Source: Trichuris trichiura
Lineage: Eukaryota; Nematoda; Enoplea; Trichinellida; Trichuridae
Length of the DNA: 64,000 nt
NCBI GenBank assembly: GCA_037903355.1
Contig: JBAJFE010000004.1
Location: forward strand, 6,122,001-6,186,000
Reading direction: 5' to 3'
Made by a program: the position numbers and the translations under genes. The notes beneath the pieces were generated by a model, which was not told the origin of the DNA, did no database searches, and saw nothing but the letters and a program-made list of their open reading frames with translations. Numbering within the stretch: the stretch's first letter is position 1; every line of letters begins with the position of its first letter. Shown piece after piece: positions 1 through 11,622 of this stretch.

Positions 1-3000
1 AAAATTGATCATAATGGAAGAAAATGAACTCAATTAAAGGTTCTTTGTAGCTGCTCTAGAGCGGCTCAAAGGCAATATGACTGCGGTGCAAAAATATTTT
101 TGGAGTTGAAAGGTATCCCTTATACAGCAGTTTTAAGTAAGCGCAAAACAGAAACGAGACAACCGCCAGTAATGTTAACATGTCTTGGTCATCTAGGATG
201 GACCCATTTAAAATTTCAATTTATTCCAGGCCTTGATTCATTCGGAATTTTTGCAGGTTCTAGAGTTCAGCTTGTGCGTCTTTTACCCATTCAGGAAGAT
301 GTCTGTGCCCCTTAGCTTTTCCATGATGTCTGAATCAGCTATTCCATTCAATCTGTTAATATTGCGTATATAAGCAATACTACATATGTGTTATTCATTT
401 TTCTTAACAGCATAATTTATCCTCCTTCTAGGGTTATATGGATGGCTTTATCATATGAAAGGTGCGCATGTTTCTTATCGAATTATAACGTTAAAGGTTT
501 TTCCACCAGCATCTGCTGAATACACATCCGTGGTGGAATTTTTGTGTATAGTGGTGATCTCACCAACTCAGAACTGCAGCTGATCATTTTCAGTTCAAGA
601 AATCGTTATTTTTTCTCTTTTATAAGGCGGTTATTAAAACAGTTTCTGACTTAACGATGCCATTTGGCTCCAAGCGTTCCGTCATAAGCCGAGACGCCTA
701 ATCAATGCATTTAATGCCGAACTGAACCGCAGAGGTCGCGGTTTGCTAATGGTACTTTCCCCGTTGGTCTCCGTTGGCTACTTTTTGGTTCAATGCTATC
801 GTTAATGTACGTTTACGGTTAGGCTTATGCTCAAGATGAAGCTGAGTTGCATGGTATTTAACCAATTACAGCATAGGCATGGCGAGCAGCCACAGGACGT
901 GGGACGTCCTCACGGTAAAGTAAATACCATGAACTGTAGAAAACCCATACTGAAGATTAAAGTCGCTTAAATGTGAAAGGTTCATGCAGCCTACTTTGAC
1001 AAGATTAAATTCTTGAACCAGCTTACAGTTGAGAATAATCATGCTGTACAAGCCTCCTTTGTAATACAGCAATTGTGTTTTGGAGTTGCATAGTAAGATA
1101 GAACTTTTTATGTGGCAACTACACTGATGTACATTCACGTACGACAGTTTACTGATCAGTTCGATGTACCTAGTTCATGCTTGCAAGAAAGTGATACGAT
1201 AGTGACAACCTAATAAAACTCTTTCCCTGCTTGACTCATTGATAAGTGGAAGAAGGTACCTCTGTAATGACTGAGAGCGTACCAGGAGTAGGCTGCGTCA
1301 GTCATGCACCAAGTTTTGTTTCTGTATTCTTACGTTTTCCTACTTACATTTCTTTATAAATAGCGCAAGCGGTCAGCTGTTGCAAATCTTTCACAATAGC
1401 TATGTCCAGTTTAAATGTACATATAAATAACAAAATACAATTTTCGGAGCGAATGCGTTCCACCATCAAACCTGCCGTAAATTTGCATTCATCTTAAGCC
1501 GAGGTTCCCTTATACATTCAGTTTCGTAAGAGTGTCATCTCGCAACGAAGTTGAGCTCCTATATAGCATTATGCATTCACGCATCAAGTGTTAGCCTATG
1601 AGGACAACGTTACGTACTATCATTAGACGGAAACAAGCCACCACATCCATGTTTAAGCTTTCTTAATCCAGTAGCTACAGAAGGATCCAAGCAACTGTGG
1701 CTAAATTGTGACCGCCTAAGCTTGTTACTCTTTTAAGGTTGATTAAGCTCCAATTGTGTGGTAAAAAATGCTGCTGACGGCAGCAAAAATTTGAGTAATG
1801 AGGAGGATTATTGCGCAAAATTCCATTGAATGATCTTGTTATCAATTTCTTCTGTTTAAACTTTAAATGATCAATCGTTCTCAGCATATAATGGATGCAG
1901 TCGCTGACGATGTAGCAGAATAATTACATGAAGAACATAACATCAGAAACACTGTTATGGAAGCGTGACAATAGAAAAGGCATTTCAGGAAGCTTCATTG
2001 AGCGAAAGTTGTTTGAACTGGAAAAACAGCACAAGGTTTTCATTCTTAAACCACAGTGTCACAAATGAAAGACGGAACAAAGCGCTCCCTCGCTATCTCT
2101 TTATTCTTCTCCTACACTCACGCACCTTAATACGTAGTGCTCAAGAATCGAGAAATGTAAGGTTAAGCAAGGATCAAATCAGTGTTCGCAACATATACTC
2201 GTCTCTGATTTCAAAACGATTTGGAAATCTGAAGACCACCACTGCAGTTGTTAATAGCAGTGTTTAGGGCGATTTTTCAACTAATTTTAGCACGGGCAGT
2301 CGAATTAAAGGCCGTTTATACGTTTCCGTCGACGCCTTCACGTTCATGAATCGAACTCTTCTGTCCCTGCCCTTGAAGAAGTTAATAGTCCTGCAGAGAG
2401 GCCACTGACTTTTCGGTGAATTCTGAGGTTTAATGCAGTTGCCTCAATTTTCATTGTTGAATCACTGATCACTGGTGCTGTTCAGTGAGGGCATAATCAT
2501 TTGCATAAAACCCTAAGTATAGATTGCTTAGTAGCAAAGGCTAAAACAGAAGACATCATGAACTGCTTTGTACTATGGGCAGCGTTAGAGGTCGCAAAAG
2601 GCCTGTTCGGTCTAGCAGGCTAACACAAGAAAGGATCAAGTGGACATGATAACACCAGCAGCTAGTTCGATTAACCTGACTGATCCCTGGTTGGCTAATC
2701 TTGCCCTTTTCGCTTCCACCGACGGTGGATTACGCCTCACTGTTTTCATCTTGCCATGCGGTAAAGGTTTTCGCGACATACCCATATAATATTTGACTGC
2801 AGAACGAGCTGACGTCGAGAAGAACGCGAAATTAACGAATTACCTTACTTTTACAATAATTTTGCGCAAAATAGTACAATTCCTTAAATTTGTCGGTATG
2901 AAAGTGTTTAATGCAGTGCAAGCCTTTAACAGTGAGAATTTAGCGCCTGAAGTTTGTGGATCTAGTTGGCCTCCATTCCTGCTGACGGCGGCTCGAGCTT

Positions 3001-3449
3001 AGAACCAGAAGCTCTGCGTGCTAAATACTGGCTTTTAAGGGCCATTTCCGTAATAAAACTTTTGCATCACGAAAAAGTTTTCAACTCAATACGAAAGGTT
3101 ACCTGTTAAAATTTTTCGAATTTCATTGATTGGGCACTCCAGTTCTTTTACAGATCTAAACCGTTTGCTACTGTCTGTCCGGTGCCGCTAAAATTTAACG
3201 GAATAGTGACTGTTCACAGTGCATGCTTACATTAGTAAACCAATGACCATCACAGCTGCCAACAATTTACCAACCGACTGCGCTGCGCTACAGCAGAAGA
3301 AAAGAATAGTTTGCACGCATAGTTCACCTGAATGGTCACGGATAAATTCGCAATTTGTTCCTTAGCTAATTTCATGTAAATCAGACTTTTAGCGCTAATT
3401 TCGTAAGGTAAAGGAAGCTCATCATCCTCTTTATGAAAAAGTCATTTTA
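1..3449. other. Gene-poor stretch, no supported gene
   Basis: Both strands hold only short open frames (up to about 100 codons, the longest at 1965-2267 on +) with no recognisable motif and no flanking splice signals that would join them. I see no tRNA, rRNA or transposon termini here. It is probably intergenic DNA or the interior of a large intron. Confidence 0.5.
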
Positions 3450-3454
3450 TTAGG

Positions 3455-3570
3455 TTGCTTCTTTTTTATACGGATTGTGAGTCCCGTTGAAAAATTTTAT
3501 TACTAATTTCTCCGTAGCTTTCGGGTCCAAACGCGACCCGTCATCAGCGGTCTTAAATTTACGTAATGTC
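3455..3570 (-). repeat. Penelope-like element 3' fragment with hammerhead-like core
   Basis: Read on the - strand, this fragment carries the CTGATGA core, a GGGTC/GACCC stem and GAAAGC. It continues into a segment ending with the reverse complement of TACGGATTGTGAGTCCCGTT. The same order (core, AT-rich spacer, CAACGGGACA, ATCCGTAC) occurs in the better preserved copies at 35.1-35.8 and 58.4-58.6 kb, so this is a diverged relative. I could not find its target duplication. Confidence 0.6.
3511..3547 (-). ncRNA. Hammerhead-ribozyme-like core
   Basis: On the - strand: CTGATGA, one C, stem GGGTC, 7-nt loop, GACCC, then GAAAGC. It resembles the hammerhead catalytic core (CUGANGA, stem II, GAAA), except for one extra base between the core and the stem. 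Activity is unproven, and stems I and III could not be drawn with confidence. Confidence 0.45.
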
Positions 3571-3914
3571 GTCTTCCTTTTATTAATCATTTACTTTACC
3601 AAAATATTCAATGCCAAGCTCATTTTACTGGTCTAAAACGTTAGCATATTGCGATAACTTTAAGTATTAATGATACTTAGTTTTTTGAGTGTTGCAAGGC
3701 AGCATCGTCGTAGCTTCTGCCATGCGCAACGGTGAACTGACAACGTGTCCTAAAAGCGAGCGTGGATTTGCAAATCGCTAAACGTCCCAATGAAAGCGCA
3801 CACATTGAAACACAAATGGCAAATATTTGCCTGTATCACAAGCTTCTTATATAAACCTCCAATGCGCTCTACGTACTTTGACGAAACCGACAGCCGGATT
3901 TACCTTCCTTAGAG

Positions 3915-3981
3915 ATGAACATTCAGCAACTAGCACTGCGATCTGTATTTCTATCAATTATAAGTTTGGTTCCTGCCAACG
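3915..3981 (+). CDS. Candidate signal-peptide exon of the + strand EB/WR gene
   Basis: ATG at 3915 opens a 22-codon exon, MNIQQLALRSVFLSIISLVP followed by AN, which looks like a short n-region, a hydrophobic core and a small-residue cleavage site. It ends at a strong donor (G|GTAAGTG) in phase 1. The first cysteine-rich exon at 11623 begins at a phase-1 acceptor, and all other introns of that gene are also phase 1, so the frames join cleanly. The 7.6 kb intron this implies is long for this gene set and contains transposons, so the link is an inference. A TATAAA-like stretch lies about 65 bp upstream of the ATG. Confidence 0.45.
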
Positions 3982-4490
3982 GTAAGTGTCCTTGACAGTA
4001 AGAAAATATTCCATCTTTTGAATGAGTGACTATGCAGTCAGTCAAACAAAGAGTGGAGACTGTCCCACCGTTTTAATGACTGCTTCTGATCACTAATAAT
4101 ATTCTTTATCTAAAATGGAATCAGTAAAATATTGAATACGCACTGACGCATTAGACTAAAGACAGAGCAGTCACTACTCTTTCCTTCAAACGTTGCATTT
4201 CAAATACCATTTTCTATTCAAGAACGCGAAATGAAAGGGTATATTCTTTACCATTTTGTTCGGATTTATACGTGTACTTATTTCAGTCCAGATCAGTTTT
4301 TCAGCAGTTGATTTAAGATGCACTTATCATATACATATCATATTTTACGGCAGTGTTTCATCAGTTGTCATGTGTAATAAATTATAGATTTACTTAACCG
4401 GTACTTTTCAGGGCATTAATTTAAACTAGATTTTATTCAGCGTATTCGCCAACCTAGTTTATAAAAATTACTAGACCTTTCTGCCTGAAG
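3982..4490. other. No feature seen (possible intron)
   Basis: AT-rich sequence after the donor at 3982. No motif-bearing frame and no terminal repeat recognised. Confidence 0.4.
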
Positions 4491-4712
4491 CTAATAGAAG
4501 ACTGCACTGCAACTAAAGCATAGGTTTTCACACTTTTTCGCTCCATCGGCCCCGTGGGAAAATTTTTGCAATACCAATATTCGTGGGAAGATTTTGCAGA
4601 AGAGACTTCCACTCTGATCGTCTTGGATGGCCTCTCTGCCCTCTCTGTAACGCCTTATCCACTCACAGACCACCGATTTAGATGGTGCACTACTTCCGTA
4701 AACCTGCTGCAA
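4491..4712 (-). pseudogene. Mariner-type transposase N-terminal fragment
   Basis: The - strand frame reads VYGSSAPSKSVVCEWIRRYR, then EGREAIQDDQSG. This is the second helix-turn-helix and following acidic segment typical of mariner transposases (VYG..A.S...V..W..R...GRE...DD..SG). The frame then runs into unrelated sequence and no DDD catalytic region follows, so this is a short relic. It differs from the mariner at 23.5 kb and is probably a separate insertion. Confidence 0.6.
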
Positions 4713-5506
4713 AAATTGAATAATTTTTTTCAGCTGCCAATCAAGCTTGGATAGAAGTTAAATGTTAGCTCTGACCTCAAAACGATGATTTTCCATATCA
4801 GGAGAAAAGGGGCTTGTGCAAAAAGGTAGCCCTGTCCGGCTCTGCGCAAGTGTGGTACAAGCTGCTCTCAAAGTAATCCGAAGATAACAGAGATAAAACT
4901 AAACATGTTTTGGCGCATCGTTTGGCGTCCTATTAGACACTGCGCCTTCTTTCCGGGAACTTTTCGAACATCCCTCGTATTTAGTCAAGAAAAAGAGTTC
5001 AGCAAACGACTGAGCTAACCACGCTTGCGCATGAACATAGTGAGTAACAAAACCAAAAAGGAATCTGCCTGTCCTGATGATTCCACAGCATCAGAACACT
5101 TTTCAATCATTAGACATACTTTCGCTGAGGAAAACTGAAAGCGCGTAGACAAGAAAAACCTTGCTGCGATGTAGAAATTCAAAATATAAGTTCACTAATT
5201 CACAATAATAAGATTGGGCTCACAGGGAATAAAATCTTCAGAACATGACTTTGATAATTTGCAATCTAATTCAACTATTCCGAGACCAATAGTGCTTTGC
5301 TTCACCAGTAATTTTTCAAAGTGAACAGTAATGATAAGATGTGAAGGTGTGCCATTGCCTGTGTGAACAGTCAGATCCAAATCCATGTTTAGTGCTTGTT
5401 TTTATTCTATACTCTCTTCTGTTTGCCTGCTTGTATACCGTTGTGTCTTAGCTTTGTTTGCTACGAACACAGTCTGGGGCATCAAGATAACCGTATATGA
5501 TACTGG

Positions 5507-5740
5507 ATGGAGTACAGATGTTGGAGGAAATCAAAGAGAAACTACTATACGCGAGATGAATACGCCTCAAATGTCCCAAAACTAGGTGAGCAGGTCGATT
5601 CTTCCACGGATCAAGCAGGGGCTAACTCAGGAGTGGAAGTGGATAAAAGGCACAGTCTTGAGCGCAAGGTGCACTCAAGTAGGCCTGGGAGTTCGCGCAT
5701 GTGTGAGGTGGTGTGGGAAAGTGGGCATGCAAGTAAGTAA
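5507..5740 (+). CDS. Unrecognised hydrophilic open frame
   Basis: A 77-codon frame rich in Ser, Arg, Lys and Glu that ends just past a possible donor (AAGTAAGTA near 5732). Nothing similar is known to me. It may be a single exon, a decayed gene or chance. It lies inside the proposed long first intron of the EB/WR gene. Confidence 0.15.
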   Translation: MEYRCWRKSKRNYYTRDEYASNVPKLGEQVDSSTDQAGANSGVEVDKRHSLERKVHSSRPGSSRMCEVVWESGHASK

Positions 5741-7113
5741 AGGTAGCGGTATCATCTAATACATAGCATATGCACAACGTTGTTGCTTGAGATCACACCT
5801 GCATTGGGCTATACAATTCATCACCGCTGAAGTTCTGAGAAACAATTTCATCACTCTCTTTGGGTCTATCTTTTGTGGGCACCCTGTTTTCTTTAACCAT
5901 ATTCTATTACGTTTGTCAAATGTTGTCATATGTTTTTAGCATGTGATGTTTGACGAGAGTTAATTAAATCTGTCTAGGGTGCAATCTGTTTCTTCAGTGT
6001 AGATTAGGGAACAGTCTCACATTTATTTGTGGAGGCAGCCACAGAAAAGGGGTATAGCTTAGTTCTTGCTTATCACGAGCCTTTTTATCTGATAATGTGC
6101 ATTCTTTTGCCTGATTATGTTATGTTGATACTCTGCTGACCTGCCGCAACTAAGCACGGCTGGCAGCGTTAATAGGAACAGCACCATGCCATAATGTAAT
6201 CAAGCGGCAATCACAGATTTTTACTGGTCAGGAACAAGGGTAGATCCGTTTTCTTGATATTCTGAGCATATTCTTTAGCGTTGCCCTCAGGTTAGGAGAG
6301 GAGCAGAAGAACATCATGAAGTTTAGAGCACTAGCCAACGGTTTTCAACCAGCGATCTTAATAACGTTGAAGAATTATTGTCAAGGTAGCAAGATAACAG
6401 CGTAGTACCTGTGTAATCTTCTGTTGTGTCATTATTTTTTGGTAACTGAATGGATTAACGGTCTAGAATATTCATCATACCTGAAGGTCTTCTTGATATA
6501 TTCTTAGCTCATCACTGAAATACTCTTCACAGCATAGATTGACGAGCCTGTATATTACGCCAAATTAGGTTTACTGTACCGCGTATCAAGTAGTTAATAA
6601 TACAGGACTTTCCTATTTCCACTTCTGCGTTGGTGAACAGCAGTAACACGGTTTTTCGGAAATGGCCGGTATTTACCACACTGGGAGGCCGAGTTATGAG
6701 TAAACCGTTTTATTTTTTACAGAAATGCATTCGAATAGATACTGCTAAAAACTTAAGTCACCTGAAGATACGTATTCACATGAAGAGTCACTCTATTCTA
6801 CGCAGTAAAAACAATCTATTCCCTGTTAGAGTGTAGGAAAAATAAATCGATATATTTTTGCTACACACTAACGGGGATTGAGCAGTTTGTGCTGTATACA
6901 AGCATCACCTGTAAGGCAGGTCAGTTTTATTGTTGAGAATTCTTGCAGGCAAGATTTCATGCTTAGCAGTCCGGCAGCGTTCTTGCCAGCACTACATAAT
7001 AATAGCTGTATGACCATTTCAGCTGCATGTTCCGGTCATTTGGAAGGGCTATCTGCAATGTATTTACGTAATTCTGCTCACTGTTCACGGTTAAAGAGGA
7101 GAGTAGATGTATA
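5741..7113. other. No supported gene
   Basis: Only short frames on both strands (for example 6630-6836 and 6878-7168 on +) without recognisable domains. No termini of mobile elements seen before the pogo element at 7116. Confidence 0.4.
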
Positions 7114-7809
7114 TACAGTCGGCCCTCGTTATCCGCGAATTCTATACAACGCGGTTTGTCCGGCGTGAAATAGTGACGTCATCTTTTACACGGCAGTACA
7201 CGAGACAAAGCCTAGAACAGTCAGTGGCTGCTGGAAACGTTTGTGGGGAGGACGCAGTCAGTGAATGCGAGGACTTAGGTGCCATCGGTGTGGAGATAGT
7301 GGACGTAGTGAATATTGCCAAGGAGTTGGGAGGTGAGGGTTTCTCTGACACGATAGAAGACGATATCAGGGAGCACACTGAAGACTGTGGAAAACCGTTC
7401 GTCGATGAGGAACTTGAGGAACTGTTGCAATCGCTTACGGGCAGCGACGACGACGTTATGGAAGATAACAGGAGCTTAAACACCGTCACATTGGACGCTG
7501 CAAAAGCTTGCCAGTATTTTCCGGTGAGCTCAGGTCCTAAAAGATATGATTGCTGAATAGGATCCATCTATGGAATGTGGCATCATGGTTACACGAAGAA
7601 TAGCGGCTTCGTTGAAGCCGCTACAAGATTTATTCGATGAAGCGAAGAAAAGGTCGAGACAGTTCCCTATAACAGTGTTTTTAGATAAAGCTCCGGCAGC
7701 TGCGGAGTCTAACATTTTAAGGCGAGAAGTTTTGCTACCAGCAAGTTCAAGAAACCTTAGAACTGGCCGTTCTCTAGGGGATCTGCACCTAGCTACAGGA
7801 AGTGGGTAA
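7107..7809 (+). pseudogene. Tigger/CENP-B-like transposase C-terminal remnant
   Basis: Two + strand frames abut. The first (to 7556) contains VDVVNIAKELGGEGFSD, an acidic region and VDEELEELLQSL; the second (7570-7809) contains AASLKPLQDLFDEAKKRSRQ and FLDKAPAAAES. In Tigger transposases these segments follow the DDE domain (the acidic ELTEEELEEL region and the C-terminal helical tail). The two parts are separated by a frameshift/stop, the DDE core is absent, and the first codons are the inverted repeat itself. The protein is therefore non-functional. Confidence 0.7.
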
Positions 7810-8307
7810 ATTGACTCATAATGCCCCAAACGTCTCTGCCGTAGACGTTTTGCTCTATGTGGATATGTTCTGTAGGATGTTCACTATTTCTGCTTAAGTG
7901 CGCCTATGTATTTTATATTTTCCCTGCTGTGTACGCATTTCGCGCACCAGTACATCGTTTAACTCATTAAAGCAAGGTGATTCCCAGGCGTTTAAAGAAA
8001 GAACATCTTACTTTCATCCTTTCTTGTATCTAATGGCCTGAACTCCGATGGCTGACCCCATTGGACAGGCGCAGTCTCATTGATGTCATTATCACGTAGC
8101 TAGATTCCGTAGTACGAAACTCCGAAGGATTACTAGTTATGATAAACGTTCCAGATGGAATTCTAGGGGGCAGGACGAAATACGCGGCTAGAATATAAGC
8201 TATTTAGCCTTTTCTATAGGGTAGCCTATATAACGCGGAATTCAACTTAACACAGTAAAACGCTCAAAATGTTGGACGAATTAACCGCGGATAACGACGG
8301 CCGACTG
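7116..8307 (+). mobile_element. pogo/Tigger-type DNA transposon, internally deleted
   Basis: The element begins CAGTCGGCCCTCGTTATCCG and ends with its inverted complement, differing at one base (CCCTC versus CCGTC). It is flanked on both sides by TA, the target duplication expected of the Tc1/mariner/pogo superfamily. Length is 1192 bp, too short for a full transposase (usually about 500 residues). The internal frames match only the C-terminal part of Tigger/CENP-B-like transposases. Its terminal sequence recurs in the element at 56.08 kb. Confidence 0.85.
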
Positions 8308-8309
8308 TA

Positions 8310-9249
8310 TATTTTTGTGCGTCTTATACTGTTTAAAATTAAACACGAATGGTGTATATTTACGAGTGAACAGCCCTTGCAGGTATAAACTGTATCTTTT
8401 CGGACGAAGAACTTTCAGGACTGAAGGCTACACCTGCACGGGGTGTTTATCCCAGCATACTCGTGAAACTATACGAGCCCTAGAAAAACCTTTATCATCA
8501 GGGTAAGCGGAGTAGTCATCTGCTCTACTAAGTGTGGAGTAGTTCTTTCTTTTTGGTACAGCAGATTTTCACTTCCGTTGTTAATAAAGACAACCTTTGT
8601 TTGAAGGACGAATAACAAGTAGTTATTGATAAAGGCAAGAAAGCTTCTGAGGTCAAGTTGAAGCAACTAACTGGCAATGGTAACTTCTCGGGATAAAAAC
8701 ACTAAGTCACACGCGCTACGAAGTTTCGATGGTATTATAGTAAGTGGATTTTTCCGGACCATCAATTCGGTCCGCCACAAAGTAAGTTGAACGAAGTTAC
8801 GTTTGTCAAGTCACTCAGTTACAAATTACATGTATCGGCCTTACGGTCAAATCATGTCAGAGCAAATTAGGCCCCTTTTTCTGTTGACGGCAAAGTTACA
8901 GCGGAGCTTTGAAGACATAAATGTTCGTCACCAGATATCCACATTTTATTTTCTAAGTACCAGTCTTAACAGTAACCTTTCCATACAGCTTATATTCAGT
9001 GCATACAACTCAGTGATTATTTGCAAGGAATATATTAACAGCGCTCACAGAGAGAATGTTTGTTGCAGTTTAAACAACAGCACTTCGTTTCTGCGATAAC
9101 CTAGTTATCAGATTAATGGTTGCAATTTAGGAAAACTGGCAAATATGTGAACAGAGAATAAAAATTAAGTTCGAATATAAAAGACAGAAAAAATTAGGGA
9201 CAATTTCCTCGTAGTTACTGCAAAGGGAGCTAAGGCCACCCATCTGATA
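8310..9249. other. No supported gene
   Basis: Short frames only (8315-8506 +, 8469-8666 -, 8803-9099 +), none with recognisable motifs. Confidence 0.4.
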
Positions 9250-9257
9250 AGTTAGAA

Positions 9258-10101
9258 CAGGGGTGGGGAGCTTTTTTGCTGCCGCAGGCCGTACAGAATA
9301 CTCAACCGAAAAATATAGTCTGCTTTGTTAGCACGTATGTTCATTTAAGTCACCCCTCTAACTGTTCCGGACTCCGCAGCCATACGCAAAAATCTTTATT
9401 GCAATCAATGCAGACAAGCACGCAATCGCCAAACCATAGAAAGCGAAAAAACCCGCGAAACAACCAAGCGTCTCCTTTTATATACTTCTGTTGACCGTTG
9501 AGCGGCGCCTCTGTTCGAGCCGCTGCCATATTTGCATAGGGGTTAGTAAGCTATGAGTCACCCGGCGCTCGGGTGATCATTGTCTTTCTCCCAACGCTCG
9601 CGCCACAGATCCGTGCCAGTTCGCGTCCAGCTTGGGGGCCGGCAGTCGCCCCGTCATCAAAATTATCAGTCTTGCTAGAGGCAGTGCTTGGCAGGCGGTC
9701 CCTCCCGCGCACCGCCGATCGGTCGGCTGGCACACTAACAAAGCAATAAAACGAGATAAGAATAATACTTTGGGTCGGTAGGCGGCCAACGGTTCACGCT
9801 ACCGATACGCACACTAGTGCCAACTGCTGCTTGCCTCTGAAGACTTATGACATCAGTCTGTCGACAGAGAGCAGAGAGCAAGGCAGTCTTCCCGGCTAGC
9901 CTGATGCTCCCTGCTTGTTACGCAAGGCTTATGTTATTACTAGGGTTCACATACAATAAGTTTATCGCATTTTTAAAAAATAAGCTCCCACAGCAGATTT
10001 CACTGAATTTCGCATGCATGTGCGGTTGCTTCAGCGGGTGGAAAGGAATGCTTCGCGGGTCGGATGGAATGGTCTCGCGGGCCGGAAGTTTTCCACCTCT
10101 G
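9258..10101. mobile_element. Non-autonomous hAT transposon
   Basis: The 844 bp element starts CAGGGGTGGGGAGCTTTTTT and ends GGAAGTTTTCCACCTCTG, imperfect inverted repeats of the hAT type. It is flanked by the identical 8-bp direct repeat AGTTAGAA (9250-9257 and 10102-10109), the target duplication length typical of hAT. The interior is GC-richer than its surroundings (9530-9790) and has no transposase frame. The open frames within it (9551-9789 -, 9847-10107 +) are therefore not considered genes. Confidence 0.85.
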
Positions 10102-10109
10102 AGTTAGAA

Positions 10110-11622
10110 CCTTTACACGAAGTGCCTTTCTTCCTAGCAGTGTAGGTACATTTGCTCTGAATTAATGTACGGAATATAACCTTTTCAGGTAGTATGTTGC
10201 ATCAGATCTACTAGCTCTATCCGGGTGGACCTTTGTATTTCCTAATGTACGTTTGTTTTGAAGGAATGCACGGAATACAAGAGGTATACAACCAATTATT
10301 CTCATTAAATTTTTCTTTCCCCTGATGTTCCTTTTCTTTCTAATAGAAGACTATTTATTAATTTTTTCTCTGCTTCACTCTCGATAAAGTTAATTATTCT
10401 CATTTACTTCTTTTCTTCTTCCTTCTCTCTTTCTCGCTCTTGTTTTAATGTTCTTTTATAGCTGTCTGTTTAATTGTTCTCCGCCCTGCCCTTATCCATT
10501 TTAACTGCTTTTCTTCCTTCTGATTCTCTAAATTGTATTCAGATTTCGCCGTCTCGTTTCACTGACTATTAATTTACTTTTTAACAGTTTCTTTCTTCTT
10601 CGAACTTTCCAGTTTGAATCTCATTCCGAGTCATAGTTCACGTAGCTTTGCGGAGGGAGAAGGTAGCACGCAAGTAACGATAGAAAGTTCGTCAAAAATG
10701 CTCTGCAAAACATTTAAGTTCTGTATGTTTCTTCAAGTGAGGGGTTCCTGAAGACCCATTCGTAAAAACACCGAAGATCTAGTTTATCTGGCCATGAGTA
10801 AAAATTTTCAGTTGTTACATGTTATCTATCCTATATAGCAGGTTCATGGCTGGTTATTTTGTTTTTAAGAAACGAACTACAGCATTAACAATTCAATCTC
10901 CACTTTTCGTTCACTGCGTGCTTAGATCATTTTTAAACTTCGACTGAAAGTTACTGGAGGAATGTCTCAGATGACCTGCATTTTTATAGCTTTGTCTTGT
11001 TGAGCAGTCGGCACGCGTAAAATCGTTCATCTTATACGAAAAGAACGAACGCAATTTTCGTGACTGACTGTTTTCGTGTTACCAAGACACTGACAACGAC
11101 ACAGGAACAGTCCTGAAAAGCTACATCCATTCTTTTCACGTATGTTTGAAGTTACGTCCAGATTACTGTTCAACAAGATAATATCGTAAAAGCACATACC
11201 ATGGTACTAAAATTCTGTTACCAAAAAGACCGCACCCTCAAACAAATACCGCAAATGCGCGAACAAAATTTCTGAAGAGTTTAACTGAACTATGTGATTA
11301 ATGATGTAGCAAATGACAAAACAGTTTGCTAGATCGAAGTGGAACAAGAATAGCCTCGAACATTTACAAAACCCGTTACGAAGAAGAAAAGGAAAAAGAA
11401 TAGTCTCCAAATTGATTTAGTTTTTGGTTAAAAAAGTCTTTATTTATCATTAATTAACATCATTTGAATAAGGTAATCTCTGTTAAAACTGGTAGGTAAA
11501 TACATTAATAATTTAAGTTGAAGCATCAGTTAAAATAGAAAATCATATCAACTGCACTAGGAAATCTTGATTACATGAAAATAATTATACCAGAAAATTA
11601 AATGAAGTCATTCGGTCTCCAG
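10110..11622. other. No supported gene; pyrimidine-rich tract
   Basis: 10,300-10,620 is strikingly T/C-rich on the + strand. No coding exon or repeat terminus was recognised up to the first EB/WR exon at 11623. Confidence 0.4.

Noticed and set aside
7142..7567. 141-codon Ser-rich frame on the - strand
   Set aside because: It is the antisense of the acidic pogo/Tigger coding remnant; serine runs come from the GAN codons on the other strand.
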